From Dipteris shenzhenensis (lineage: Eukaryota > Polypodiophyta > Polypodiopsida > Gleicheniales): 64,000 nucleotides of DNA. A program made the position numbers and the translations under genes. Below are positions 10,908-24,507 of this stretch, piece after piece (position 1 is the stretch's first letter; each line of letters starts with the position of its first letter). A model generated the notes under the pieces. That model did not search any database and was not told the origin of the DNA. It worked only from the letters and a program-made list of their open reading frames with translations. The stretch lies in NCBI GenBank assembly GCA_047967505.1, contig CM106538.1. One strand, 5' to 3'.

Positions 10908-10962
10908 TCGTAGAAGTAGTGCTAGCTACTCTTTTTTGTACTTAAAGCCACTGGCTTGGCTT

Positions 10963-11317
10963 TGGGAGGTATCATACTCCCCGGATTTGCTGGGTCTTTG
11001 GTTCCTTGTGGTTCTGGGTCAGTCCCCAGTACTGTCTCCAGAAGCTCATATGAATCCAGAATAGCAATAATTTTAAACTTCCATAGAGTGTAGTTCGTAC
11101 CATCTAGCTTGCCTTCAGAGAAGGTTGGTGGGCGAATCCTCAACGCTTGGATTGTTGGTGCAGCAACAGCTGCTGAACTCGAGCTGCTCCCTGTTGAGCC
11201 GCTTCTTGTTGCCAGCACTCCGTATGCTGTTGAAGCCCTTGCCTCTCTTCTATTCTTCGATCCTTAGAGCCGCTTGGGCTCTGATACCATGTTAAATTAC
11301 ACGGCGCAATTTCTGGA
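10963..11317 (-). mobile_element. Truncated Ty1-copia 5' end: LTR tip, PBS and gag start
   Basis: On the minus strand a short LTR end (...TTTAACA, ending at 11290) is followed by TGGTATCAGAGC (11289-11278), the primer-binding site complementary to plant initiator methionine tRNA. A gag reading frame follows, including FSEGKLDGTNYTLWKFKIIA, matching copia gag N-termini, and stops at the CACTA junction near 10962. The expected gag ATG is not seen; the frame opens at a GTG near 11218. Only about 28 bp of LTR remain before LINE sequence takes over. Confidence 0.75.
11278..11289 (-). other. Primer-binding site (initiator Met-tRNA type)
   Basis: TGGTATCAGAGC on the minus strand directly abuts an LTR end in TTTAACA. 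This is the standard PBS of plant copia elements. Confidence 0.8.
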
Positions 11318-11700
11318 CCCATCTTCACTATGAGACTTGCGATGTAGGCACACTTGAGCAAAGGATATGCTTCATTTGCCAGTGCTTCTGCTCTCATTTG
11401 TCAAGATCCACGGACCAAAGCGTTGCTTTTTTACTCCTTGGTCCATCCAGCGGGGATGTATGGCAGTCCATGCTGGGGGTCAGACTTGTGGATACAGAGT
11501 GGGCTAGGGTGGAGAGGCTACAGCTTCTCATGTCCAGGGGACCCTTACTGATGGAGTTTTTGTGTCTTGGATCGTCGAACCACATTGAGATTCTAGACAA
11601 GTACTCCATGGCATTGGAAGTGACCCGAAATGAAGGGTCCATTGGAGTTTTTGGTTCTCGGTTCCACTCTTTTTTGGGGGTTGAATTTTGACTCCAAGGG
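11318..11700 (+). pseudogene. LINE ORF2 C-terminal fragment
   Basis: The plus-strand translation gives ICQDPRTKALLFYSLVHPAG and YGSPCWG, then, after a frame change, EWARVERLQLLMSRG. This is the region C-terminal to reverse transcriptase in plant non-LTR retrotransposons. It sits upstream of a second LINE's ORF1, so it is the 3' remnant of a separate copy. Confidence 0.55.
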
Positions 11701-11818
11701 AGAGGAGCAATGGACGCCTAGATTGTTTGACTTGATGATGAGAGATCAGTTATTCCACATGATGGAGGATTGGTTGGGCCTCCGCAGCTACAGCTACTGG
11801 CAGTGATATATCCATACC

Positions 11819-12830
11819 CATGACATCGATTGATCCACCCTCCCCTGGAATAGAGGGGTTGTTACTGACATCATTTCTTCTATCTCTCCCTTCTTCTCCC
11901 GCTATGGTTTTCTCACCGATTATGATAGTGCCCACACCCTGCTTGGACCACCTCATCCAAGCCGCACCCATCTCACCCAGCCTCCAATTGCATCCTCACA
12001 CTTTCATGCCACAGTCTTCAGTTTCCGCTAGGGTGCGGACGAGCTGACCCATCAGAGGCTTGGAAGAACTTGTTGATGGAGGTACATAGTATCCGAGAGC
12101 GCGAGATGGAGCTGTCATGCTTTGCACAGGAGCAGACACGCTTCACCCAAGAGCAGGCGCGTCTCATACAAGAGCAGTCTCAGGCTATCTGAGACCAGGC
12201 TGATCTTATTCAGGGACTTAGACAGGAGATCTCACAGCTCTGTCAAGAGATCACTGCTATACACATAGTCCCAGGGAGCACCTCAATTGTGGAGGCACAG
12301 ATTATGAGCATGCAATCTGCCATCGAGAAGACGTCTAGATAGGTTGACGTAGCCAAACGAAAACCTGCAAGGGTAACCATTTTGGCTACCCTCCTAGAGC
12401 AGCAGCAGAGGGCCAGTAAGGCTCTCAAGATTAGAGTATGTGGGATTCGATGTACTGAGGCTACACTGATGGCAAATGCGACGGTGGCCTTCGTGGCCAC
12501 TACTCTAGGGGCGACTGAGCACAAGATTGAGAGAGCATGGCCGGTGGGGACGGACCCCAACCGAGAGCAGCCCCTGATCATATAGCTCCATGACGCTCAG
12601 GCACGACTTTGGCTTTATGTCATAGGTCAGCCTTACGAGACCAGCCAATGATCTCCATGGATGAGGACCTCACTACACTACAAGTTGAGGAGAGGCACTT
12701 CCTGTTGCAAGAGCAAGAGCAGGCCCGCAAGGATGGGAAGTGGGCAGAAGTACGAGATGGACGACTCCTTGCATGCCCTCGTTGGAAACCCACCTCCCCT
12801 CCCACAGAGGGAGGCAGGGTCTATGAGACT
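11819..12830 (+). pseudogene. LINE ORF1 (nucleic-acid-binding protein), broken
   Basis: This has a Pro/Ser-rich start, then a coiled-coil-like segment (EREMELSCFAQEQTRFTQEQ and following QEQ repeats; about 12080-12240), a basic segment with ALKIRVCGI that may begin an RRM-like fold, and a C-terminal segment DLTTLQVEERHFLLQEQEQA followed by ARKDGKWAEVRDGRLL, typical of LINE ORF1 ends. Stops occur near 12044, 12189, 12342 and 12583. The product would coat LINE RNA; here it is inactive. Confidence 0.6.
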
Positions 12831-15255
12831 CAGATATCCGAGACCCTATCCTACACCATCTGGAACTGTAATGCTACCTTATGGTCAGAACCAGGGAACT
12901 TCTCGGAATCTTATACAGGTCACGACATAGTCTTTTATATAGAGATACATCAAAGTCCAGAGCGCCCACTACTAGTAGTCAGCGTGTATACATGGGAGTC
13001 TGCCTACACAGATGAGATGATGGATACAGGAGGGGTTCGAGGGTCAGGAGGAGTCATAGAGATCCATACTTTTGGGGGCCATCTCAGTAGAAGAAAGAGA
13101 TGCATATTCCAGGTTTCTTTGGATCCGGATTCCGGCACATGGACAAACGGGATCTGTTTATTGCAGTTTGCTACTTCCCCCTGAGACCTCCCACTTTGCT
13201 AGAGATATTCGAGGTGAGGATGAGACATCTCCATTTGCTGCTCTTTATTAGTCCATTGTTGACTTCTCTAGTTGCGGAGAAGTCCTCCTAGTTCGGGACT
13301 TCAATGCGAGGACAAGCGCTCGTCAGGCACCACTCCTCGACTTCAAGGATGATTCCACTCTACTGCCAAACATTGACCTTGAGGAGGTAGGTATGCTACG
13401 GATTCGACGACAGACGAGGACCATTCACATCTTATGGGCAGGCCCTATTAGACCTCGGCAGGATGCATGATCTCATTATTTGTAATGGTCTTGATGGATG
13501 GCCCGCCTTAGGTGGTGTCACGTGCTTTCCACATGGGGGAGGCTCCAGTGTTGTTGACTACATCATGGGATCCCCTGCCTTCACATCTCGCACCACTGAC
13601 TTTACCCTAGCACCTCTCCCTCTAGGGGCTGATCATACCTATCTTTTGTTTAGCATTTCCATTCCCTGTCACGCAGCACTTTCCACCCCGCTGAGTTCTT
13701 ACTCCACCTACCATGATATATGCTTTGATCGCGATCACTCACCTACTTACTCTAGCCGTTTATACATACTTCTTGCCTACATCGACTTCATACCCCTATT
13801 AGAGGATCATGCTGTCCTAGTCACCCGCTCACTACACGAGACTACTCTTCACACTTTCCCCCACATTACCTGCTCCACCTGCCCACCACCCCCTGGGACT
13901 GTGTCCTATAATAGCTGGTACGATGATGAGTGTAAGGCTTTAAGCTGTCAGCTCAAATTCAAAACCAAAAACGCTGTTCCGATCAAACCAGAGATGCTAT
14001 GTGAGTATCGTCGACTGGTACGCAGAAAGAAACTAGACTTTGTTCACCGAAACGAGGAGGAGCTACTCAACATTTTGTTTAGTAACAACTCTAACGACTT
14101 TTGGTGGAGATTTCTAGAGGGACAGTCCCCCTCACCACTCATTGACTCTCAGGTGTGGTTTGATTATGCACGCACACTCTATGATATCCCAAATCAGCTA
14201 GTCCCTAACCTCACATATGCCACGCCCCACATCTTGCACTCTCTTCACTAGGGGGGGGGTAAAGGATGCCGTAATGAAACTTCATAATGGCCGAGCAAAG
14301 GATCATGAGAGACTATGCACTGAGTTCATTGCATATAGGATTAACCTCCTAGCCCTGATCTTAGCAAAGCTATTTAATGAAGCTGTTTGTTTGGGGTTTC
14401 CATGCACCTACCCTAGCCCTGATCTTAGCAAAGCTATTTAATGAAGCTGTTTGTTTGGGGTTTCCATGCACCTAGACCGTTAACACTATCTCACCCATTC
14501 ACAAGGCGGTAGGGGATCCCATGAGCTCGGAGAAATACAGGACCATTATGATTGGACATGTCATGTCCAAGATCTATGCATTAGTACTTGATTATGAGGT
14601 CAGAAGATTTGCGGAGTGTCGAGGACTTAGAGCAGCAGGGCAAGCCGGATTTCGGCATGATCATGGGACCATGGAACACATTCTCACGCTTAGATGTATC
14701 ATCAAGGAGGTGAGGGCATGGAAGCAGAGGGTTTACTGTTGCTTTGTGGATTTCCACAAGGCATTTGACACAGTCTCGAGAGCCCGCCTCATACCGCACC
14801 TACAGGATTTGGGTTACAACCAGGAGATCATTTTGGCTGTCATGGCACTTTACGAGAGAGTTTCACGCAGAGTCCTGACAGGATCTTGGTGGACAGACGA
14901 GATCATGTGCACAATCAGGGTCAAACAAGGATGTCCATTATCGTCTGGCTTGTTTGGCCTCTACATTGAGGAGCTTGAGACAGTGATGCAGACACAGGTG
15001 GGGTAGGTTGCTCTCTTGCAGGTACGCTGATCCGAATATTGCTTTACGCAAATGATGTGGCTCTCTTGTCTTCCTCAGCAAAGGGGCTCCAGAGATACCT
15101 TGACGCACTACAGTCCTTTTGTGAGTTTCATGATTTGAAGGTCAACCTACGTAAAAACAAGGTTATGATCTTTAATACATCTTGAGCCGTCATGCGCCAA
15201 GAGCAGTTTTCATTTGATGGGTCACCTATTGAGGTAGTTTCATCATACACCATTC
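12830..15255 (+). pseudogene. LINE ORF2 (endonuclease plus reverse transcriptase), broken and 3'-truncated
   Basis: The endonuclease half shows WNCNATLWSEPGNF, HDIVFYIEIHQSPERP, GVRGSGGV, RDFNAR (about 13295) and VDYIMGS...GADHTYLLFS (about 13550-13650). The reverse transcriptase half shows EKYRTIMIGHVMSKIYALVL, QAGFR, VDFHKAFDTVSRARL, VKQGCPLSSGLFGLYIEELE, and YANDVALLSS at about 15048, where YADD is usual. Several frameshifts and stops are present, including a 64-bp tandem duplication at 14348-14475. Similarity ends near 15255, where the normal C-terminal domain is missing. Confidence 0.78.
14348..14475 (+). repeat. 64-bp perfect tandem duplication in LINE ORF2
   Basis: Two consecutive 64-bp units (14348-14411, 14412-14475), each beginning CCTAGCCCTGATCTT. 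Since 64 is not a multiple of three, it shifts the reading frame between the linker and the reverse transcriptase. Confidence 0.9.
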
Positions 15256-15960
15256 AATAAAATATCCATCGATTTATCACGTTATGCCACTTTGCACATC
15301 ATTTACAACTTTTGTAGTTTCACAACCATGGTAAGGGTTATGCTATTTAGTCACTAAGAATGCAATTGTTTACTTGACTATGAGAAAAATTTCAAGAGCA
15401 AGTTGGTGTTTGTCTTCTCCTTGGAGATTTGACCTTAGCTTTTGTATTGTATAGGTTCAAGATCGTCATGTGATAACATTGGGTTGAAAGGAGCAATTGC
15501 TAACTTTTTGGAGAAAAAAACTCATTAGCATAATCTATTCCCCGTTCTTTTGTTTTATCTTTCATAGTACACATAGATTGAACGGGAAAAAGTCAAATTT
15601 GACTAATGCCTAATGATTAGGTTGAGTTGGTTTGACTCATAGCGTGAAAGCCATGACACCACGTAACATCTTCAAGACATGACTTTATAGCTTAAACAAA
15701 TGCAAAAACCACCTTCGTAGTCCCTCCATCACTTTGCCTGAATCCCAAAACAAAATATAGCAAACCAAAACAAAATATAGCAAACATGACTAGGAAGCAA
15801 AACCCTCATTATCAGGTCACAATTTACAATACATCAACACAGTATTACATGAAGCTGATTTCAGTGCACGATTAATTGCGTAGTAGACTTTCGGATGATC
15901 TATCGTGTACGACACTCAGAATTACTAAGTACAAGACTATTCTGATCTTTGTGAGGGTTC
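15256..15960. other. No gene seen; downstream flank of the peroxidase gene
   Basis: AT-rich DNA with no coding similarity. Its right part is the likely 3'UTR of the minus-strand peroxidase. A short tandem repeat (CCAAAACAAAATATAGCAAA twice, near 15745-15785) is the only structure. Confidence 0.5.
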
Positions 15961-17698
<1,738 letters not shown>

Positions 17699-17823
17699 TG
17701 TGACTCTATCACTGCTTGACCATTCACACCCTTTGAAGAGTACGTTACATAGGCTATGAATACACTGAATTCCGCCTGCAATGAACAAAAAACCTTTTCG
17801 ATGCGAGGGATAGCCTGTTTAAT

Positions 17824-17831
17824 CTTTTATA
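17824..17831 (-). promoter_or_regulatory. Putative TATA box of the peroxidase gene
   Basis: TATAAAAG on the minus strand, about 126 bp upstream of the ATG. It predicts transcription starting near 17795 and a leader of roughly 95 nt. Confidence 0.5.
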
Positions 17832-17839
17832 GATGCAAT

Positions 17840-19080
17840 GACGCCGTGCACTGACGTTTACTGTGATCACTTAAGTGGTCAAAAGAGAGCGAATATGCTG
17901 ATCATACGGCGTGGACCGAAGCGACTTCTTGGCTGAGTTGGCTCCACTTCTTGGCTGTAAGAGCTAGCACAAATCGTAATCACGGAGAAGAAGGCCAGTG
18001 CATCAGATTATCTTATGTCGAGATATGATGGATGTAGAGGCTAAAAAAATTGTACCGCCTACGTCCCGATTGCACGACGTTGGTAAGCGCGTGGTGGATG
18101 TCCGATGCTATATGGAGTGCGGTTAGGAAAAGGGCCGCACCACAAATGGGTACTGCGGTTCATGATGCTTTTGGCCGATATGATGGATTATATTGTGTGT
18201 AGTCAGTTTTCGCTATGTTGTTCTTTCATTTTCATGCATTCAAATTTCAGACAAAATATCTGGCACGAAAAAGCATTTGCATGTGCTGATCATCAATAGA
18301 TGATTACTAACGAGATTCAATCGAGCGTTAAACATTTCGCAGCAGATCAGGACTAGAAAAGGGCCATTACGAAGCCAATGGAGTCAGCAACATGTCCCCA
18401 ATGCGCCACATCAAGTCCAATGTCAATGGTCATCATGATTGCTTCCGCACTTGCCACATCATTCGTACAAAATTTCCAAGGATAACATTTTCTTGTCGTG
18501 ATTATTGCTTAAATTTTACATGTGGATGCTCTTGATTTATACGTCTCAACAATTAATAACTAACTTCTATTTACTCTTGGATTAATGGATTGCATTGTCT
18601 AAGATTTTTGATTCATCTCATGCATAACTCTAGGGAGCCTAGAATTTTATATAATTATACATAAATAAACTTATGACTTCAAATGTATAATTTTGAGTGC
18701 CATGCCCCATTGTAGTAGGGGATTTTAAAATTAATTTGTATAGTGTGCTCTCGGGGGGTCCACCTGGGAAATGTAAGTATACTATTAGAGTTCAAAATGA
18801 GGGGTTTCTTAATTCTTAAAACTTACAGAAATATATTTATAGCAAGGGTAATTTTATACACAGTTTTAAAATTAACAAGTAGGATGCATTTATTCTCAGA
18901 TCTAAATTTAAAGTTATTTTTTAAATACTGTCTCATCTAGGATGAGATGTAAGAGCTCTCACAATTTGTTGATGGGTAGCTCAAAGTTTTTATGTGCTGA
19001 TGAAAAGCCCTTAACCAAGTCATTGCACACCCACTGCGAGTATTTTAACCATTTGATATAACATGGAATATGGAGAAATA
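17840..19080. other. No gene seen
   Basis: AT-rich sequence upstream of the peroxidase, with only short unsupported frames. Confidence 0.5.
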
Positions 19081-19085
19081 AGAGT

Positions 19086-19104
19086 TGTGTGTGTGTGTGT
19101 CTGC

Positions 19105-19169
<65 letters not shown>
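19086..19169. repeat. Compound microsatellite (TG)n then (GA)31
   Basis: A short TG run (19086-19100) is followed by an uninterrupted 62-bp GA run (19108-19169). Apparent Leu/Ser frames over it are artefacts. Confidence 0.95.
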
Positions 19170-19172
<3 letters not shown>

Positions 19173-19727
19173 CAATATTCTTCATGCAATGTTTGTTCAT
19201 GACATGTTCAAAGCAATAGATAAGGGGTAACACATTGTTCTCAGTGTCACTTATTCCTCTTCTTTTATTGAATCAATCCTCTTACACGTTCTTTGTGTTT
19301 GATGCATTACTTGTGTATCTCTTTCTCTTTGCATGATGTAGAGCATTCCCATGTTTTTTTTTCTATCTTTTAGATGGACATGACAATATGATATAGTGGA
19401 AGGAGTGTGTGTGTGTGTATAGGTGTTGCATTTGTTTTTTTGTTTTTTTAATAGGTTATGAAGGCTCTAAGGTACGGCATGATAGGTGAGAGACAATCAT
19501 GGGTCTCTTATTTTGTTTATATCTTGTAGCATGTTTTCTTTCTACTTTGGTAGTCATTCTTTTTTTGAGGCCCAAGAAGAAGACATATTCCAACAATGGG
19601 GAGACATTTTCTTGATTAAGGCTTGAGAGAGGGGATCAAACTGTGTAGTGTGATTGGATGAAATATGTGGTATTGTCACATTGCAATGCATGAAGCATGG
19701 TCGCGAACATGGATGTTTTTATCGAAG
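19170..19727. other. No gene seen
   Basis: T-rich AT-rich DNA. A short (GT)n near 19406-19418 is the only structure. Confidence 0.5.
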
Positions 19728-19993
19728 CTATGCTTATATATTAATATAAAATATTGGCGAAAGTCTACTAAGCTCAATTTTTTAGTTTCACAATATTGAT
19801 AGAAGGTAGTACACTTTTATATATTTTCTTTTGGATTTTGAAGTAAAAAATGTAAATCCTGGCGAAACTTTAAATTTTCTTGCATAAAAGTTTCAAATCC
19901 TAGCGAATGTTTCTAACGTTTATTTTTTTTAGGGCATACAAACTTTCAAAACCAATATAGAAGTTTAGCTTCTCAATGAAACTAACTTGAAAA
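19728..19993 (+). repeat. Dispersed repeat, copy 1
   Basis: About 265 bp similar to 51914-52195 in the same orientation. Shared blocks include TTTCACAATATTGATAG, TATATTTTCTTTTG and AGGGCATACAAACTTTC. No coding content is seen; probably an old transposon or LTR fragment. Confidence 0.7.
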
Positions 19994-22949
19994 AATCATC
20001 CATGGTTGTGAAGTGGTGCATGGCTACAACGTGGAGAGGTATTGAAGCATGGATGACTAATTGTGTGAAGATGGCTTTGGTGATTAAGGAGCTTGTGGTG
20101 GTTTGAAACTATTGATAGGCTTAGTGCATTGAGCTCTCTCTCTTTGTCCAGGGTGAGAGCGTATGTGTTATAGCTTCCATGAGAGTCTCATTCACATATC
20201 TCTCTTGTCGATAGAAGATGTAGGAGATCAGTTTCTTGTAGGGTCCCTAGTCAGGTCATTTTCTAAATCTATGTAACTTGGAACAAAGCTGCTTGGCTTG
20301 AGTAAAAGGTCTTCTGTTGGGTCTATTGAGTTATATGAATATACTTTGTCTTTGGTCAAATTATTATGCCGCACTCCTCTTCTATTGACTAAGCAATTGA
20401 TTAATTGTGATGTGAATAGTCAGTTTGCAATAATCAACATTTGAAGCAAAGGTCTCGTCATTTTATAAGCACATGCACTTATTATTGAATGCAATACCTG
20501 TGAGTGCTGAGGCTTCAAATTCCAACAAAAATCCATACCTCAATAGGTGTTGGTCCACCAAGAGATAGCAATGAGGGGCTAATGTGGGTTCCCCCAAAGT
20601 TTAAATGCTAAAAGCTTCTTAATTGCTTGGCTCTATTTTTTAATGGCATGCTTGTATCCCCAAGCTAAATGTCTTATTTGACTATGAATCTCCTCTAATG
20701 CTTGATTGTTTGACTAGAGCATAGTTTGAGTGCATTTCGCGGATGCACATGAGGAAAATGATGTACTTATTTGGCCTATAGAAGACCCAATTTTAACCTT
20801 TTAGAAAAAGCCATGTTAACTTGGTTAGTTGGCTCTTAAGTGTAATTATAGTTATTTAGGCCTATTGTTAGTGGGTAATTGTTGTGAGTTGGAATTATTT
20901 TAGGGTATCCTGTGCTAGCCCTAAGGTCCTCCTCCCCTTTACAGTGCATCTTCTTGTCCCCTCAATCATTTTCATAAGCTCATCTACTACTATGCTTTCC
21001 ATGGCGGTGCTCTAGTGCCCTTGCATCCTCTCCATGCTCCGCTAGTTCATTTATTTCCCTCACATGAGCTTGGGTCAGTAGTAGCTTCGAGACTCATTCA
21101 AAGGGGATGATGGTGGCTTCTCTATGGCTTCTCCACTCCGAGTTTTCATGGACATTTTTCTCTTGTGAATAGTGTGCCTAAGATCATGGAGAACATAGCG
21201 TGTTGTTTCTCATGGTTTATATATGAAATCTATGGTGAACATATATTTGTAGTGCATTTGAATTTTAGAGGCACTTGAATTGATTTTTAGCAGAATCTGA
21301 GTTTCTTTAACATGATTTAGAGCTTCAAAGATATGTGAGAGAAAGAGGTTTTAGTACTAGGATTTATTTACTCCATGAGATTTCTTACAATTAAATTGAA
21401 TATCTATCTAACCTCATTTGTATAGGTCCATATAACTTCCTATAAATTTGTTAGTCGGGACCTACAACATTGCTTTTAAGCACTATCAATTATATGTCCT
21501 TGTAAAGAGTTTAAATTTGCCATTGAGCATTATTGAGAAGATTGCATATACGATTTTATAACTTTTAAGTTCAATGGACTAACACACTTGGATGGCTAAG
21601 GAATATGAAAAATAAAGTAGTTTCTTACCTCTCAGATTATGGGATCTCTTATGTCTCCACTTTTCTCGAACTAGTTGTTTCCAATTTTTAAAAGGACATA
21701 AGAAACTACACTAATATGGTAGTTTTGAAAAGGACCTTAGCCTTATAGCTACATGCTCCTTTTCCTTGGTGATTAAAGAGATAAAAGATTATTTCTAAGC
21801 ACCTCACAGTTTCTACATTATGCCACAAAAATATTGATATGTATTTTAGTTAATATTAATAGTATAAAGATAATGTTGATAATTTTTCGTAACAACACTG
21901 ATGAATTTGAAGGTGTGAGATATAAGTAAATGCAACACTATATATTTATGTGGAATGTAAGAACCTTATAGTGACTCTTCAAGGTAGGTGAGTCGACATG
22001 TTGATAGTGGGACTGTTGTTGGGGTGATGTGGATTTTTGGTTAGGTTGATATTAGCTATTGTTGAAAGAATTAGCTTAAGTGTAAATATAGCCATTATAT
22101 CAAGTATGAGTTGATAGCATGACTTACGTACACGAAAACAATGGCAAAATATAGAGTCAGATAATGTTGGATAAGACACACTACAAGATGAAGAGAACGA
22201 GGAAGTTGCGATAACATATATCTCTTTGTATGATCTCAGTAGTGCAGAGCAAGTCTTAGAGTTTGTAAGAACAATAATACCATGAGAGAATAAAAGCCAC
22301 TAGGATTATTTCAAATGAATCATAGAAAAGTGTTGATTCACCTAGATTTATGAGGGACTTGAATGTCATCCTTGGATGTTCTGAAATGGAATACATGCCA
22401 CCAACAGTTCTGATATTGTGATTTGGTTAGAAAAAATTATGGAGACATTGTGGAATGCAAACCTAAAGGATAAAGTTGTACCCATAATTAAGCATGCTTT
22501 AGATGGGGGATAGTAGGCGGAGAGTAGGTGACACAAGCTGATGCCTGAAGATTATTTGGACCACATCATCGATAGTTAATGAGATGGATGACCACACCTA
22601 TATTGCTTGGAAAATATATGGAGGACCACAACTATATAGCAATTGTCCTCGTGGCTTGGACTAGTGTTCACGAAAAACTGAGGTTTAATGTTAGGTGCAT
22701 GGTAAAATTTGAGAAATAACCTTGAAATTTTTTTTGAGAAGGTTTCATGAATTGCCAATTTTGAGTGTATATAATTTTAATGCTCTTCATTGATTTTTTT
22801 CATCTCAAACTTGGACATGAATATATGAGCTTCAAAGGCTTGATGTACATGCTCTTGTACTTTTATTCTCTCAAAGGATCAAACATGTATGAAAAGGAAA
22901 AAAAATTTGTCATTGGAAAAAACTATCTTTTAAGGTCGGTATGAGAAAA
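19994..22949. other. No gene seen
   Basis: Nearly 3 kb of AT-rich DNA with short frames only. I recognise no coding, RNA or repeat structure. Confidence 0.5.
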
Positions 22950-23231
22950 AACACTCTCTGTAAAACATCGCTATAGGAAACTATCTCAGTGTCGCTCTAT
23001 AGCAACCATTCACAAGTCTAATAAGTGTCGCTATATAGCGACCATTTACAAGTCTAAAAATAAGTGTCGCTCTATAGCGACGCTCTTTAAACGTCACTAT
23101 ATAGCGATGTTTGCCTAAAGTCTCTATATAGCGACACTTAACGAATCTCGCTTTGATTATCGACGATTAGCGCCACGCACGTGCTAATCGTCGGTCCTTA
23201 AGCATCAAAATAGGACTCGTGTGTAGTAGTG
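22950..23231 (-). mobile_element. One terminus of a CACTA-like element with GTCGCTATATAGCGAC motifs
   Basis: Read on the minus strand, the segment starts CACTACTACACACGAGTCC at 23231. It holds a hairpin (CGACGATTAGC inverted, 23161-23193), then a run of GTCGCTATATAGCGAC-type palindromes (22975-23150). Such subterminal arrays fit a CACTA end. The opposite end and any transposase were not found, so it may be a truncated copy. The same motif family appears at 46140-46220. Confidence 0.55.
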
Positions 23232-23232
23232 A

Positions 23233-23433
23233 ATGTTTATTCTTAACTCAATTGAGGATGAAAGGTGTTTTAATACTCTAGGTTACTTGAAGGATAAGCT
23301 TCGCAGTAAGCTGGACGAGAACTTAGATCTTAGCTTGAGATTGTACTCTTGTTCTTATGATGTTAGTAGCTTTCCATATGATAGAGCATTAGCACTGTGG
23401 AAGTCAAGTTGTAAAAGGAAAGGCTATAATTAG
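23233..23433 (+). pseudogene. hAT-like transposase C-terminal fragment
   Basis: A 66-residue open frame reading NSIEDERCFNTLGYLKDKLR, then ENLDLSLRLYS and FPYDRALALWKS. This resembles the C-terminal dimerisation region of hAT-derived proteins (ER-F-TL-K...L...L...LR). It begins right after the CACTA terminus at 23231, so the upstream part was probably displaced by that element. Family assignment is from motif memory and moderate. Confidence 0.45.
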
Positions 23434-23890
23434 CTTTTTGGACTATTTGAACTCGACTTTGAGAATTTTCTTTACAATGCATTTGAAGAATATTCATTAC
23501 CCTTCACGAATTTTATGCTTTGTATACTTTATAAATGCTAGATATTTCATGTCTTTTTGGATTGTGAAATAGAAAAAAGAGGTAGCTTTTGGAATTCTTA
23601 GTTTTAATGTCTTTTTAGATTGTGAAATAAAAAAGAGAGGTAAGCACTGTGGAAGTCAAGTTGTAAAAGGAAAGGCTATAATTAGCGTGTTGTGTTTGAA
23701 CTCGACTTTGATAACTTTCTTTACAATGTAGTTGAATGACATTCATTACCCTTGATGAATTTCATGCTTTGTGTAATTTGTAAGTGCTAGCTATTTCATG
23801 TCTTTTTAGATTGTGAAATAGAAAAAACAGGTAGATTTTGGCATTATTAGTTTTAAATGTTGGCTATTTCATATCTTTTTAGATTGTGAA
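23391..23890 (+). repeat. 252-bp tandem duplication spanning the hAT fragment's 3' end
   Basis: The block beginning AGCACTGTGGAAGTCAAG at 23391 recurs at 23643, carrying the last coding codons and about 200 bp of 3' flank. A shorter third repeat of TCTTTTTAGATTGTGAAATA is embedded in each unit. Confidence 0.8.
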
Positions 23891-24111
23891 ATAATAGGAA
23901 AGAGAGGTAGTGTTTGATATTATTAGTTTCTAACATATTTGGGAACAATGAAAGTTCTTAAAATGCTCTAGAATATTTCACAAAAATTTGAAAGAAAAAT
24001 TATAATAAAAGTTGAAATTCACCAATGATTTGAAACTTTGAAAAATGATTTATGAAAATTTTTGCCAATATATTATAATACTATATTACTATACCTTCGA
24101 TAAAAACATCC

Positions 24112-24345
24112 CTACTCCTCCTCCTCCTCCTCCTCCTCCCTCCTCCTCCTCCTTCCTTTTCCCTCCTCCTTCCTCCTCCTCCCTCCTCCTCCTCCTTCCT
24201 TTTCCCTCCTCCTTCCTCCTCCTCCTCCTCCTCCTCCTCCTCCTCCTTCCTCCTCCTCCTCCTTCCTTCCTCCTCTTCCTCCCTCCTCCTCCTCCTCCCT
24301 CCTCCTCCTCCTCTTCCCTCCTCCTTCCTTGTCCCTCCCCCTCAA
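24112..24345. repeat. Compound CTC/TCC microsatellite
   Basis: About 230 bp of pure pyrimidine, mostly CTC and TCC triplets with TTTTCCC interruptions. Reading frames through it (poly-Pro/Ser or Glu/Arg) are composition artefacts. Confidence 0.95.
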
Positions 24346-24507
24346 CCCTTACCCCTCAATTCCATGAAGGAGACTAGCTCTCCTCTCCTCAACCTTGGAC
24401 TCCTCCTAAACCCTGCAACCCCCTCTAAACCTTGGAACTCCTAGTTAGCTCTCTCAACCCTGTCCTCCTTTAGAACCCTGAAATCCCCTTCTAAACCCTT
24501 GAACTCC

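Larger units (their letters stand above)
1..10962. mobile_element. Outer CACTA (EnSpm) DNA transposon, degenerate, left end outside the window
   Basis: A cut-and-paste DNA transposon remnant. Its minus strand encodes a tnp2-type transposase (8635 down past position 1), and its plus strand encodes a divergent TNPA-like protein (9444-10907). The tnp2 exon is interrupted by a second CACTA copy (2124-7347). The right end is lost: similarity to the sister copy stops near 10962, where copia sequence begins. The left end would lie before position 1. Arrays of GCGTCT/AGACGC motifs at 8695-8810 and 9185-9365 are shared with the inner copy. In-frame stops and indels in both genes show that it is non-autonomous. 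The family call rests on domain content and on the termini seen in the inner copy. Confidence 0.85.

Noticed and set aside
17699-17788. Longer peroxidase N-terminus
   Set aside because: The upstream frame opens only at TTG; the first ATG is at 17698 and already gives a good signal peptide.
19045-19233. Leu/Ser-rich peptides
   Set aside because: They are translations of the GA microsatellite.
24045-24377. Pro/Ser-rich protein
   Set aside because: It is a translation of the CTC/TCC microsatellite.
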